In this document: positions 51,452 through 58,848 of the stretch, piece by piece | Numbering within the stretch: position 1 is the stretch's first letter | Layout: each line of letters opens with the position of its first letter | Assembly (NCBI GenBank): GCA_963817905.1 | Contig: CAWFPS010000002.1 | Coordinates: forward strand, 248,001-312,000 | Source: VRUE01 sp963817905 | Lineage (GTDB): Bacteria; Actinomycetota; Thermoleophilia; Solirubrobacterales; 70-9 | Reading direction: 5' to 3' | DNA: 64,000 nucleotides | The notes under the pieces: generated by a model | Told to the model about the DNA's origin: nothing | Databases searched by the model: none | The model's input: the letters and a program-made list of their open reading frames with translations, nothing else | Translations under genes and position numbers: made by a program

Positions 51452-51797
51452 GCCGAAGGTGCCAGGGGCGCCAGACCCGCCGATCACCGCGGGGCACGGA
51501 GGCTGGCCGTCCCGCGAGAAGCTGAAGGCGATGGTCGCCACCCTCGGAGTCTTCGAGTGGTGCGAGGCCAACGGTCTACTTGAGGAGTGGTCAACGGAGC
51601 TTCGTCGCGCTCGTGACGCCTTCATGTTCGCCCACGGCCCCACAGCCGAACGCTGGCGCGAGCAAACCGGCGAAGAGCCAAGCTGGTCGCAATATGCCTA
51701 CCTGATCCGAGACAACCAGCGGCTTCGCGAGGAGAACGAGAAGCTACTTGCGGCCGTCGAAAGCGCTACTTCGAGCACGGGAGGTTCCGATGACTGA
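51444..51797 (+). CDS. Phage hypothetical protein with coiled-coil end
   Basis: 117 residues from ATG 51444. A hydrophobic-patterned N-terminal half (LKAMVATLGVFEWCEANGLLEEW) is followed by a C-terminal coiled coil (RDNQRLREENEKLLAAVESA). No family recognised. The coding end contains the same ACGGGAGGTTCCG leader used by the next gene. Confidence 0.7.
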   Translation: MSKPKVPGAPDPPITAGHGGWPSREKLKAMVATLGVFEWCEANGLLEEWSTELRRARDAFMFAHGPTAERWREQTGEEPSWSQYAYLIRDNQRLREENEKLLAAVESATSSTGGSDD

Positions 51798-52044
51798 GTG
51801 GACCGAGCAGTGGATGCTGGCAAGCAGCATGACTCCCCTCCGAGTCGTCGCCACGCTCGGACCCTTGATCCATGGCGAGCAAACCGTCGAGGTAGTCCCC
51901 AAGCTAGAGGCCGAGCAGCGGATCACGGACCTCAAAGCGGAAGTCGAGCGCGTCCGCAAACACGAGCAAGAGACCGCCGAAGTCGCACGCGACCTCGCCC
52001 GCGTGATCGCCGCCCTCGACCAGGAAGGAGACACCGATGCCTAA
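51790..52044 (+). CDS. Small phage coiled-coil protein
   Basis: 84 residues from ATG 51790. The second half is a continuous coiled coil (LEAEQRITDLKAEVERVRKHEQE). It ends ARVIAALDQEGDTDA with an ATGCCTAA stop/start junction shared with the next genes. Confidence 0.7.
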   Translation: MTEWTEQWMLASSMTPLRVVATLGPLIHGEQTVEVVPKLEAEQRITDLKAEVERVRKHEQETAEVARDLARVIAALDQEGDTDA

Positions 52045-52519
52045 CCACGTAGACGTACCGGAGGGAGCGCTGGAGGCGCTTGCGGTTTGGCACTACAACC
52101 TCACCCACCATGGCGGAGAAAAGCACGGCACCCCGTGGGTAAAAGCCTCTGCGGCCGAGAAAGCGAAGTCACTAGACCAAGCGCGATACCGCCTCCAAGC
52201 CGCCGCCCCCGCCATCACCGCCAAGGCCGTAGAGGCTGAGCGGTGCGACGGGAGCGGGCTTGTGCTTGCCGCGGACGCGACGCCGGTGGACCCTTCGCCC
52301 GAAGACTGCCCGGGCTGCCGCAACTGCATCGGGAAACGGATCGATGAGGCCGTAGAGGCTGAGCGGGAGCGGGTGTTTAGCGACGAGGCGATTCGGCGCG
52401 GCGAGAGAGTCCTAGATGACAACCGTGAGGGTGAGGCGACCGGCGAAGCGCGGACGGACTATGCGCTCGTCAAGCGGATCATCCTCGCCGCCCTAGACAA
52501 GGAGGCCGAGGATGCCTAA
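52037..52519 (+). CDS. Phage ORFan with two CxxC motifs
   Basis: 160 residues from ATG 52037. WHYNLTHHGGEKHGTPWVKAS near the start, a central CPGCRNC motif, and a helical AVEAERERVFSDEAIRRGERV stretch. It ends IILAALDKEAEDA. The AVEAERERV segment is repeated in DNA in the next gene. Function unknown. Confidence 0.7.
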   Translation: MPNHVDVPEGALEALAVWHYNLTHHGGEKHGTPWVKASAAEKAKSLDQARYRLQAAAPAITAKAVEAERCDGSGLVLAADATPVDPSPEDCPGCRNCIGKRIDEAVEAERERVFSDEAIRRGERVLDDNREGEATGEARTDYALVKRIILAALDKEAEDA

Positions 52520-52931
52520 CCCCAACCAGAAGGCAGTGGAGGCGCTGGCCGGTGACATCGCGATCAGGCTCGGAGATGACCTCTTCCGCCGCGCCGCGCT
52601 GGAGTCAGCGCCCGAACCGCTCTGGCGCAAGCCGTCCGAGGAAGATGCGTGGCTCAAGGGTCGCGATGACACGGTGGCCCATATCGAGGAAGAGTTTGAG
52701 GGTTGCGTTCGGAAGGCACTCGAAGACGCCGCCCCCATCATCGAAATAGAGGCTGAGCGGGAGCGGGTGTTGGCAGCAGTCACGAGCGAGCTTGCGAATG
52801 ACGAGATGCGCGTCAAGTTGGCCGACCCGGACAACCTAGGTGCAATCACCGGGTTCGCTATGGGGTTGGCTCTTGAGCACCTAGCCGACTTGATTCGCGC
52901 CGCACTCAACCAGGAGGACTCAGATGCCTGA
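52512..52931 (+). CDS. Phage ORFan, helical
   Basis: 139 residues from ATG 52512, overlapping the previous stop by 8 bases. Largely helical and acidic, with EDAWLKGRDDTVAHIEEEFE and IEIEAERERVLAAVTSEL. Ends DLIRAALNQEDSDA, like its neighbours. Function unknown. Confidence 0.7.
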   Translation: MPNPNQKAVEALAGDIAIRLGDDLFRRAALESAPEPLWRKPSEEDAWLKGRDDTVAHIEEEFEGCVRKALEDAAPIIEIEAERERVLAAVTSELANDEMRVKLADPDNLGAITGFAMGLALEHLADLIRAALNQEDSDA

Positions 52932-53391
52932 CCAGAGCTTGCCGCCATCAGAGGGATGGCCTGTCCTTCATTGCGCGACGCACGAGAAGCCGTTCCCGTG
53001 CCCGGACTGTGTAGCAGCGCGTTCACCTGAGCAGAGCTTGCCGGAGGGGGTGGAGCGGTACGAGCAGCACATGGATCACGGGATGCTGCCGCTTCCCAGT
53101 GGCCGCTGGTTCAAAGTTGCCGACCTCTCCAAGATCATCGACCAGGCCAAGCAGGAGGAGAGAGAGCGGATAGAAGCCGAGCAGGAGATCGGTTACGGCG
53201 CTGCCCTCGAAGCAGCCGAGGCAGCGAGTGCTCACCGGGAGAGGGAGCGGGTACGGGAGGCGCTGCAAGATGCACTCGACTTGATCGAGCGGCTGCGTGG
53301 CGGTGACGAGAAGCTGACCAGCGAGGAGTACTACGCCCGCCGTGATCGACTCCGCGCTGACCTCGCCGCCCTAGACACCCTGGAGGACTAA
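52924..53391 (+). CDS. Phage ORFan with HCATHE/CPDC motif
   Basis: 155 residues from ATG 52924. A short Cys/His segment (LHCATHEKPFPCPDCVAA) near residue 20 could bind zinc; the C-terminal 90 residues are a coiled coil (IDQAKQEERERIEAEQEI; ERERVREALQDALDLIERL). Third member of the array with matching gene ends. Confidence 0.7.
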   Translation: MPDQSLPPSEGWPVLHCATHEKPFPCPDCVAARSPEQSLPEGVERYEQHMDHGMLPLPSGRWFKVADLSKIIDQAKQEERERIEAEQEIGYGAALEAAEAASAHRERERVREALQDALDLIERLRGGDEKLTSEEYYARRDRLRADLAALDTLED

Positions 53392-53459
53392 TGCACCGCA
53401 TGTTCGATTCCCTAATTCGTTGGTTCCTGAAGAAAATCACCTGGGGGGGCAGGTGGTGA
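53391..53459 (+). CDS. Very small amphipathic peptide gene
   Basis: 22 residues (MHRMFDSLIRWFLKKITWGG plus two) from an ATG overlapping the preceding stop (TAATG). Its own stop overlaps the next GTG (GTGA). The basic, aromatic helix is reminiscent of membrane-active peptides. Overlaps at both ends argue that it is translated, but this is unproven. Confidence 0.4.
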   Translation: MHRMFDSLIRWFLKKITWGGRW

Positions 53460-54121
53460 TGGTGGCTAAGGGAGTAGAGCGGTTTCGGCTGCACCCACTG
53501 CGCAACTCGGGCTACCAATTGGTCCCCGACCCTGAGGGCGAGCTGGTCCACTACTCCGACTACGAGAAGCTGGAGGCCGAGCACCGCCGCAAAGAACAGA
53601 TCCGCGAAAGCGAGGTGGTTGAGGCTCACGAGCACCGTACCTGCCACGAAAACCTGCGCAGGAGGGCCGAGCGTCAACGCGACCGAGCCAACGAGGCCCT
53701 GGAGGAGGCTGAGCAGCGGGCGGCCAATTGGAAGCGTCGGGCCGAGAGCTCCAATCGGAGCTGCGACCGGGCCCGCCAGGAGGTACTGGAGGAGGTGCGG
53801 GCGGGGCTGGCGACTCACTGGCTGGCCCAGATCGAGTGCGACCACGATGCCGAACAGGACCGGCCCATCTGCGGGTGCTCGGAGGTCGATCTCGGGTGGC
53901 ATCCCTCAGTCGGCGCCGCCGTAGATCACTGGATAGATCACTTCCTCGCCACCTTCGATCCCTCGCCAACTGCCCCCCCGCCCCCATCCGACGCTCCATC
54001 AGTTCCCGATCAGTTCTCGGGCTTCACCGCCATCCCCTGCCCGACATGCGGAGGTCCCTGCAAGGTCCACACCGCAGACGAGGGGACCAGCTCGTATGAG
54101 GAGGAAGAGGGGGAGCGTTGA
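53456..54121 (+). CDS. Phage coiled-coil protein with C-terminal CxxC
   Basis: 221 residues from GTG 53456 (ATG 53459 also possible). A long charged coiled coil (residues about 30-115) is followed by HWLAQIECDHDAEQDRPICGCSEVDLGWHP and a Pro-rich linker, then FTAIPCPTCGGPCKVHT, a zinc-binding pattern. Function unknown; overlaps the next gene by 4 bases. Confidence 0.7.
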   Translation: MMVAKGVERFRLHPLRNSGYQLVPDPEGELVHYSDYEKLEAEHRRKEQIRESEVVEAHEHRTCHENLRRRAERQRDRANEALEEAEQRAANWKRRAESSNRSCDRARQEVLEEVRAGLATHWLAQIECDHDAEQDRPICGCSEVDLGWHPSVGAAVDHWIDHFLATFDPSPTAPPPPSDAPSVPDQFSGFTAIPCPTCGGPCKVHTADEGTSSYEEEEGER

Positions 54122-54510
54122 GCGCCAATGCGGCTCGACAGATAGGTGTGAGCGAGGGGGCCGCTTCGGTGGGCGTCAGCGACGTCTTGGCAAGCCCTCT
54201 CGCTGACCCCTACACGGAGAGAAGGTGTGCATGCGGCTGTGACGCGTCCTTGGACGATCTGAGGGCAGATGCCGTGTATGCCAGTGAAGCCTGCTCGAAG
54301 CGGGCGAGGCGGGCGCGTAGTACCGACAAAGGCCGGACACGGAGGCTGTCTCGCAACGGTCAGGGAGACCGTTTGTACGTCCTGCGCGACGAGGTTGAGC
54401 TCATACGTGAGCTGTTGACCGGCAAGCCTGCCGGTTCGGCCAACGCTCGCGACCGTCTTCTACAGAAGCTCCCGCGGGCCCTCGAGCGAATCGAGAGGAG
54501 GGCGGGGTGA
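54118..54510 (+). CDS. Phage hypothetical protein with small Cys motif
   Basis: 130 residues from TTG 54118. CACGCDASLDDLRADAVYASEACSKRARRAR is a small Cys-containing segment typical of actinophage proteins annotated as zinc-finger or HTH-like. The C-terminus is helical (DEVELIRELLTGK). It lies directly upstream of the replication initiator and overlaps it by 4 bases. Confidence 0.65.
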   Translation: MSANAARQIGVSEGAASVGVSDVLASPLADPYTERRCACGCDASLDDLRADAVYASEACSKRARRARSTDKGRTRRLSRNGQGDRLYVLRDEVELIRELLTGKPAGSANARDRLLQKLPRALERIERRAG

Positions 54511-55589
54511 GCGTTAAAGACGGCCGCAATGCACCTTTCGTTTGGGCCTCTGTCGCCGCGCTGGAGCGACTGCGCGACGAATGGGATGGCGACCGCGCCG
54601 AGGTCCATGCCCGAATCGGCGTGTCGGTCTATCACGCCCTCTGCGAGCTGGCCAACAAGGATCGCGCTCGCACGGCGATCGGGACCGACAGCGGGAAGTT
54701 CAGAACCTCCAAGACCAAAATCGGCGAGTGGGCGATGACATCTCCCAAGTCAGTGGAACGCGCTTGCGCCGAGCTTGAGCGGATCGGCCTCCTGGTCGTT
54801 GAGTCCGATCGAGAGGGCCAAAAGCGGCCGGGTCGACCGAGCTACTACACCTTGGTTGAGCCCGACCAGACGTCCGTAGAGAGTACGGACGTTGCCGAAA
54901 ACGAACGTCCGAAGCCCGTACGGACCACGTCCGAAGCCAGTTCGGACGTTCAACCCACAACGTCCGTAGAGAGTACGGACGTCCCTAATAAGGAGAAGAA
55001 AAACAACAAAGAAAAAGAAGTGTGTAGCAAGGAGGCCCTGCCCGAGTTGATCGATGCACCACTTCGCCAGGCTGCCCAAGCGAAGGATGGGCAGCTCGAG
55101 CCCGATGCCGTACGGCGGGCTTGCAAGGCCTTCCCCGGTCGCGACCATGCTGGCGAGGCCGAGAAGTTCGCCGCCTGGCACTTGCGCGGCAACGGCATCA
55201 ACGCACCGCTGCGCGATGTGGCGGTGGCGTTCCGCCGCTGGCTCGACAACGCCCCCGTTTCGCCTCCGCGGAGCCAAGGCGCCCCGACACCTTCGAAGCC
55301 GATTCCTACCGAGCCGGTAGCCGAAACCGGCAGGGCTGCCGGTGCGTGGAAGGCGGCGAAGCAGCTGCTCTCCGGGCAGGTTCCCCAAACGAGCTTTCGG
55401 CTATGGATCGAGCCGTTGGAGGTTGCGGGAGAGCGGCTCGGAAAGCTCGTCCTGGTCGATACCTCGAACAACGGCGGTCTCGGCAATTGGGTGAACCGCA
55501 GGTACCGACCGCTGATCCTCGAGGCGACTGAGGGCTTCGACGATCTCGAAATCGTTGATGAGATGCAGCTGGAGCTGGAGGCGGCGTGA
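54507..55589 (+). CDS. Phage replication initiator with internal origin-like repeats
   Basis: 360 residues from GTG 54507. Residues about 35-115 resemble a winged-helix module (VYHALCELANKD, then TSKTKIGEWAMTSPKSVERACAELERIGLL). Residues about 120-175 are a disordered, charged linker whose DNA carries four iterons and an A-rich tract. Residues about 280-350 (AWKAAKQLLSGQVPQTSFRLWIEPLE; WVNRRYRPLILEA) resemble DnaA domain I, which recruits helicase in host replication. No AAA domain is present, so it is not DnaA itself. The layout parallels lambda O: DNA binding, origin in the linker, partner-binding domain. Confidence 0.75.
   Translation: MSVKDGRNAPFVWASVAALERLRDEWDGDRAEVHARIGVSVYHALCELANKDRARTAIGTDSGKFRTSKTKIGEWAMTSPKSVERACAELERIGLLVVESDREGQKRPGRPSYYTLVEPDQTSVESTDVAENERPKPVRTTSEASSDVQPTTSVESTDVPNKEKKNNKEKEVCSKEALPELIDAPLRQAAQAKDGQLEPDAVRRACKAFPGRDHAGEAEKFAAWHLRGNGINAPLRDVAVAFRRWLDNAPVSPPRSQGAPTPSKPIPTEPVAETGRAAGAWKAAKQLLSGQVPQTSFRLWIEPLEVAGERLGKLVLVDTSNNGGLGNWVNRRYRPLILEATEGFDDLEIVDEMQLELEAA
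54870..54892 (+). repeat. Iteron 1 (palindrome)
   Basis: ACGTCCGTA-N5-TACGGACGT, perfect 9-bp arms. Identical to iteron 4. Confidence 0.75.
54905..54927 (+). repeat. Iteron 2 (degenerate)
   Basis: ACGTCCGAA-N5-TACGGAC with an imperfect right end. It lies in a different reading frame from the others (codons RPKPVRT rather than TSxxSxD) and abuts iteron 3. Confidence 0.65.
54927..54949 (+). repeat. Iteron 3 (palindrome)
   Basis: ACGTCCGAA-N5-TTCGGACGT, perfect 9-bp arms. The A/T change relative to iterons 1 and 4 is matched on both arms, preserving the palindrome. Confidence 0.75.
54960..54982 (+). repeat. Iteron 4 (palindrome)
   Basis: ACGTCCGTA-N5-TACGGACGT, identical to iteron 1 and next to the A-rich tract. 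Confidence 0.75.
54983..55022 (+). other. A-rich candidate DNA-unwinding element; with the iterons, the putative phage origin
   Basis: Nearly all A and G on the plus strand from 54986 to 55020 (AATAAGGAGAAGAAAAACAA..., then AAAGAAAAAGAAG) within otherwise GC-rich DNA. It directly follows iteron 4, in the position of the AT-rich unwinding region of lambda-type origins. It encodes a Lys/Asn-rich linker. Confidence 0.65.
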
Positions 55590-56248
55590 GCCCCAAGTCC
55601 AAGGCCGATCCACTGGCGGGGTTCCGCGAGGCGATCAACGAAGGCAGCCTCTACTCGCTGGTTTGGCTTGACCGCGGCGAGGGCAGCCCAGTCGAGGTAG
55701 ACGAGGTCTACCCATGCCGCTCCTGCACGATCGAGATCACCAAGGTCCAGCGCTTCCAGAAGAAGATCGACTGGGAGCACAACGGCGAGGCGCTACCCGC
55801 AGGATGGTTCTGGCGCGCTGAGTTCGCCACCTACCGCAAGGCAGTCCGCACCCACTACCTGGCTCGACGAGGGGGACTGACCACCGACCGCAAGCAGGCG
55901 ATGGCGGCCGAGGACGATCCAGATCCGGGCACCCTTCGAGTGATCTCCGAGGATGAGCGCGACCCGGTTGTAGCGACACAGCACGCTGCCCTTGGCGAGA
56001 TGCCAGAGGCCGCTGTGCCCAAGCACGAGGTGCCCGACTACCTCGCAAGCCGGGAGGCCCGACAGGTCTATGAGCTCGACATGGCAGAGCGCCGGGTTGC
56101 CGAAGGCAGTGCGCCGCTCGAGGAGCGCTTGACACGGCTCAGGGAGATGTCCCGTCTGCGCCACGTCGACATCACCTCGGACCTTGCCGTTATAGCTCAA
56201 CGCATTGAGAAGGCGGAACGCAAGGTGCTTGAGAGGGCAGCTGCATGA
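55586..56248 (+). CDS. Phage protein downstream of the initiator
   Basis: 220 residues from GTG 55586. The N-terminal 70 residues contain a YPCRSCTIEITKV segment; the rest is helical and acidic, ending ERRVAEGSAPLEERLTRLREMSRLRHVD and IAQRIEKAERKVLE. In lambda the helicase loader lies at this position, but I see no ATPase motif and cannot assign that role. It overlaps the initiator by 4 bases. Confidence 0.65.
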   Translation: MSPKSKADPLAGFREAINEGSLYSLVWLDRGEGSPVEVDEVYPCRSCTIEITKVQRFQKKIDWEHNGEALPAGWFWRAEFATYRKAVRTHYLARRGGLTTDRKQAMAAEDDPDPGTLRVISEDERDPVVATQHAALGEMPEAAVPKHEVPDYLASREARQVYELDMAERRVAEGSAPLEERLTRLREMSRLRHVDITSDLAVIAQRIEKAERKVLERAAA

Positions 56249-56721
56249 GTTCCGTCCGACGCAGCCTCAATAGTTCCGCGCGAGCCAACCAGGCCCCCAT
56301 ACATAGGGGAGTGGGCAGGTTGACAGAGACCCGTACGCATGGTGGCTCTCTCCTTTCAGTAGTAACCACCGGTCACTCCCCCGGTTTTTTTGAGGGGGCG
56401 ACCGCTTTGACCCGCGCTTCAGTCACTTTTCTCTCCCCGACGGCGAAAAAGCGGAGGGGGAGGGGGAGGGCACACAGGGGTAATACGAATGCTCGGGGTT
56501 ATGGTGTAAAGCACCAAAAGCTTCGAGCAAAGCTCGCCCCAGCTGTTTCGCGAGGAAACGTCCGGTGTTGGCGCTGCGGGAAATTGATTGCCGCCGGCGA
56601 ACCCTGGGATCTCGGTCACGACGACAACGACCGTTCCCGCTACATGGGGCCCGAGCATCGGCACTGCAACCGAGCCACCGCCAGTCGCCGGCGCCGTCGT
56701 TGGCAGTCGCGAGAATGGTGA
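56245..56721 (+). CDS. HNH endonuclease next to terminase
   Basis: Up to 158 residues. The HNH part is RCWRCGKLIAAGEPWDLGHDD, then RYMGPEHRHCNRATA, with two zinc-binding Cys pairs and the catalytic His in LGHDD. ATG 56245 overlaps the previous stop. The family-like sequence begins only near RGNTNARGYGVKHQKLR, so TTG 56407, preceded by GAGGGGG, may be the real start. HNH proteins beside terminase assist cutting or packaging in many HK97-type phages. Confidence 0.82.
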   Translation: MSSVRRSLNSSARANQAPIHRGVGRLTETRTHGGSLLSVVTTGHSPGFFEGATALTRASVTFLSPTAKKRRGRGRAHRGNTNARGYGVKHQKLRAKLAPAVSRGNVRCWRCGKLIAAGEPWDLGHDDNDRSRYMGPEHRHCNRATASRRRRRWQSREW

Positions 56722-56724
56722 GCC

Positions 56725-57261
56725 ATGCCCTCCCTCAAGAAGCTTCCGCGGGACACGCTGAACGACAAGGCTGCGAAGCTCGGGATTGCCGAGGCCGATC
56801 AGCTCTCGACACGCGCCGACGTAATCCGGGCGATCGAAGCTGCCAAGTCCGCGCAGGACGCCGGGCTCTGGGGCCGCGGCGTGTACGTCGCGAGTGTCTT
56901 CGCGAAGGGCAAGCGGGTCTTGGTCGATATGAGTGCAGACTTGGCCCGACAGCATTTCGGCGAGGTGCCATTGCACGAAGCCGCGTCGACCAGCGTCGTC
57001 GATGCCACCGAGAAGCAGCTGGCCGGCATCCGAGAGCGCAACGCCGACGTCGCCGACTCCGCGCTCGCCGCCGCGGCATTGCGCATGGCCTACGAGCTCG
57101 ACCATCCCTACAACTCGGCGACGGCGAAGTCCTACTGCATCAAGGAGTTGCGTCAGAGCATGGATCGTCTTCTCGAGTTGGCCCCGGCGGGCGAGGGGGA
57201 GAAGGGGGCACTCGATGAGCTCAAGGCGCGTCGTCGAGCTCAAAGGAAGTCAGCAGCCTAA
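56725..57261 (+). CDS. Probable terminase small subunit or terminase-associated protein
   Basis: 178 residues from ATG 56725. Helical throughout: a LKKLPRDTLNDKAAKLGIAEAD opening (Rho/SAP-like helix pair), then RKRNADVADSALAAAALRMAYELD-type sequence and a C-terminal SYCIKELRQSMDRLLELAP. The last segment is common in phage terminase small-subunit-like proteins. Position directly before the large subunit, which starts inside it, supports the call. Confidence 0.7.
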   Translation: MPSLKKLPRDTLNDKAAKLGIAEADQLSTRADVIRAIEAAKSAQDAGLWGRGVYVASVFAKGKRVLVDMSADLARQHFGEVPLHEAASTSVVDATEKQLAGIRERNADVADSALAAAALRMAYELDHPYNSATAKSYCIKELRQSMDRLLELAPAGEGEKGALDELKARRRAQRKSAA

Positions 57262-58708
57262 GTCCCTCTGGGTTCCGTCTTATTCGTCATCGGCCGGAGA
57301 TGAAGCGCTGGAGGTTTGCGAGATGGCCGGCCTCGCCCTCGACCCCTGGCAGGAGCTTGTTCTCTGCGAGTCGCTGGGCGAACGCAGAGATGGGAAGTGG
57401 GCAGCCCTTGAGGTCGGGCTGGAGGTATCGCGACAGAACGGCAAGGGCGGGGTGCTCACCGCACGTCAGCTGGCAGGACTGTTCCTACTGGAGGAGCCGT
57501 TGCAGGTGCATTCGGCCCACCAGTTCGATACGAGCCTGGAGGCCTTCAACCGGCTCAAGGTTCTAATCGAAGAAACGCCAGACTTCGATCGCGAAGTCCT
57601 CAGCATCTCCGAGTCACATGGCGTCGAGGGGATCCGGCTGAGGGGGAACCGCCGGATCCGGTTCCGCACCAGGACAAAGGGCGGCGGTCGTGGATTCTCT
57701 GGTGACACCCTCTACTTCGACGAGGCGATGTTCATCAAGGAGGCTATGCACGGCTCCTTGTTCCCGATCCTCTCCGCTCGTCCCAACCCACAAATCTGGT
57801 ACACGGGATCTGCGGTCAACCAGGAGGAGCATTACGACGGCATCGTCTTTGCGCGGATCCGCCAGCGTGGGCTGTGGGACAAAGATCCGCGACTCGCCTG
57901 GTTCGGATGGGGCCACTGCCCGGCATCTCAAGACGAGGGTGAGCTGCTCCCAGAGGATGCCGGCGACCTGCTCGACGACCGTGGGGCATGGGAGGAAGCC
58001 AACCCGGCGCTCGGCATTCGGATCGATTCCGAGTTCATCGAAGCCGAGCGGCGTTCTCTAAGCGTCCGCAACTTCGCCGTCGAGCGGATTGGGATTGGGG
58101 ATTGGCCGAGTACCGATGATGCCGCTGAGGAGTTCTTCGACCGGGACGAGTGGGAGGCGATCAAGGACACGGAGTCCCGGATCGAGGGCCCGCCAGTGCT
58201 CGCTCTCGATGTCTCTCCGGACAGGTCTTCGTCGGCCATCGCGGTCGCGGGCCGACGGGGCGACGGCCTCATTCACATCGAGCTCATCGAACGGCGGCGA
58301 GGAACCGGATGGGTCGCGGGGCGCCTGGCCGCCCTCACCGAGAAGCATGGCGTGACGATCATTGTCCTCGATGGTCGAAGCCCGGCCGGTTCGTTGCAGC
58401 GCGAGATCGAAGAGGAGCTCGACTTCGAAGTCACCGTCACCTCGACGACGGAGTACACCCAGGCCTGCGGGGAAATCTTCGACGCTGTGCCGCAGAAAAC
58501 GATGCGCCACGGCGGGCAGGACGAGCTGGATGTCGCAGTGCGCGGCGCCGCGACTCGCCCTCTTGGTGAAGCCTGGGCCTGGTCCCGAAAGAAATCTGAC
58601 GCTGACATCACCCCGCTGGTCGCCGTAACGCTGGCGCGCTGGGGCGCTGTCACCCAAGGTGAGGAGGAGTCCGTGTACAACGACCAGGATCTACTGGTAC
58701 TCGACTGA
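57215..58708 (+). CDS. Phage terminase large subunit
   Basis: 497 residues from ATG 57215. The atypical Walker A VSRQNGKGG is near residue 68, Walker B LYFDEAMF near 165 and the coupling motif IWYTGSAVN near 195. The C-terminal RNase H-like nuclease has Asp in LALDVSPDRSS, Asp in IVLDGRSPAG and the DELDVAV segment. It translocates and cuts the phage genome into the prohead. The 5' end overlaps the preceding gene by 47 bases. Confidence 0.92.
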   Translation: MSSRRVVELKGSQQPKSLWVPSYSSSAGDEALEVCEMAGLALDPWQELVLCESLGERRDGKWAALEVGLEVSRQNGKGGVLTARQLAGLFLLEEPLQVHSAHQFDTSLEAFNRLKVLIEETPDFDREVLSISESHGVEGIRLRGNRRIRFRTRTKGGGRGFSGDTLYFDEAMFIKEAMHGSLFPILSARPNPQIWYTGSAVNQEEHYDGIVFARIRQRGLWDKDPRLAWFGWGHCPASQDEGELLPEDAGDLLDDRGAWEEANPALGIRIDSEFIEAERRSLSVRNFAVERIGIGDWPSTDDAAEEFFDRDEWEAIKDTESRIEGPPVLALDVSPDRSSSAIAVAGRRGDGLIHIELIERRRGTGWVAGRLAALTEKHGVTIIVLDGRSPAGSLQREIEEELDFEVTVTSTTEYTQACGEIFDAVPQKTMRHGGQDELDVAVRGAATRPLGEAWAWSRKKSDADITPLVAVTLARWGAVTQGEEESVYNDQDLLVLD

Positions 58709-58848
58709 TGAGCGCTGTTGCTGACATCGCCATGGGCATCGGCCTCGCCGCGATCGTGACCGGTGTTGGGATCATCTACTTTCCGGCCGCCCTGATCCTC
58801 TTCGGCATCGTCACGGTGATGCTTGCCTCCAAGGCGGAGTTGCCCTGA
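58708..58848 (+). CDS. Small phage membrane protein
   Basis: 46 residues with one or two hydrophobic stretches (IGLAAIVTGVGIIYFPAAL; FGIVTVMLA). TGATG overlaps at both ends link it to terminase and portal. Too short to identify. Confidence 0.65.
   Translation: MSAVADIAMGIGLAAIVTGVGIIYFPAALILFGIVTVMLASKAELP

Noticed and set aside
54860..54990. Iterons as mere peptide repeats (TSVESTDV)
   Set aside because: One copy is in another reading frame and the arms covary, so a DNA-level role fits better.
56315..56395. A small RNA with a TTGACA box at 56320 and a GGTTTTTTT end at 56392
   Set aside because: No acceptable -10 box at the right distance and the hairpin has only about five pairs; a fortuitous pattern is as likely.
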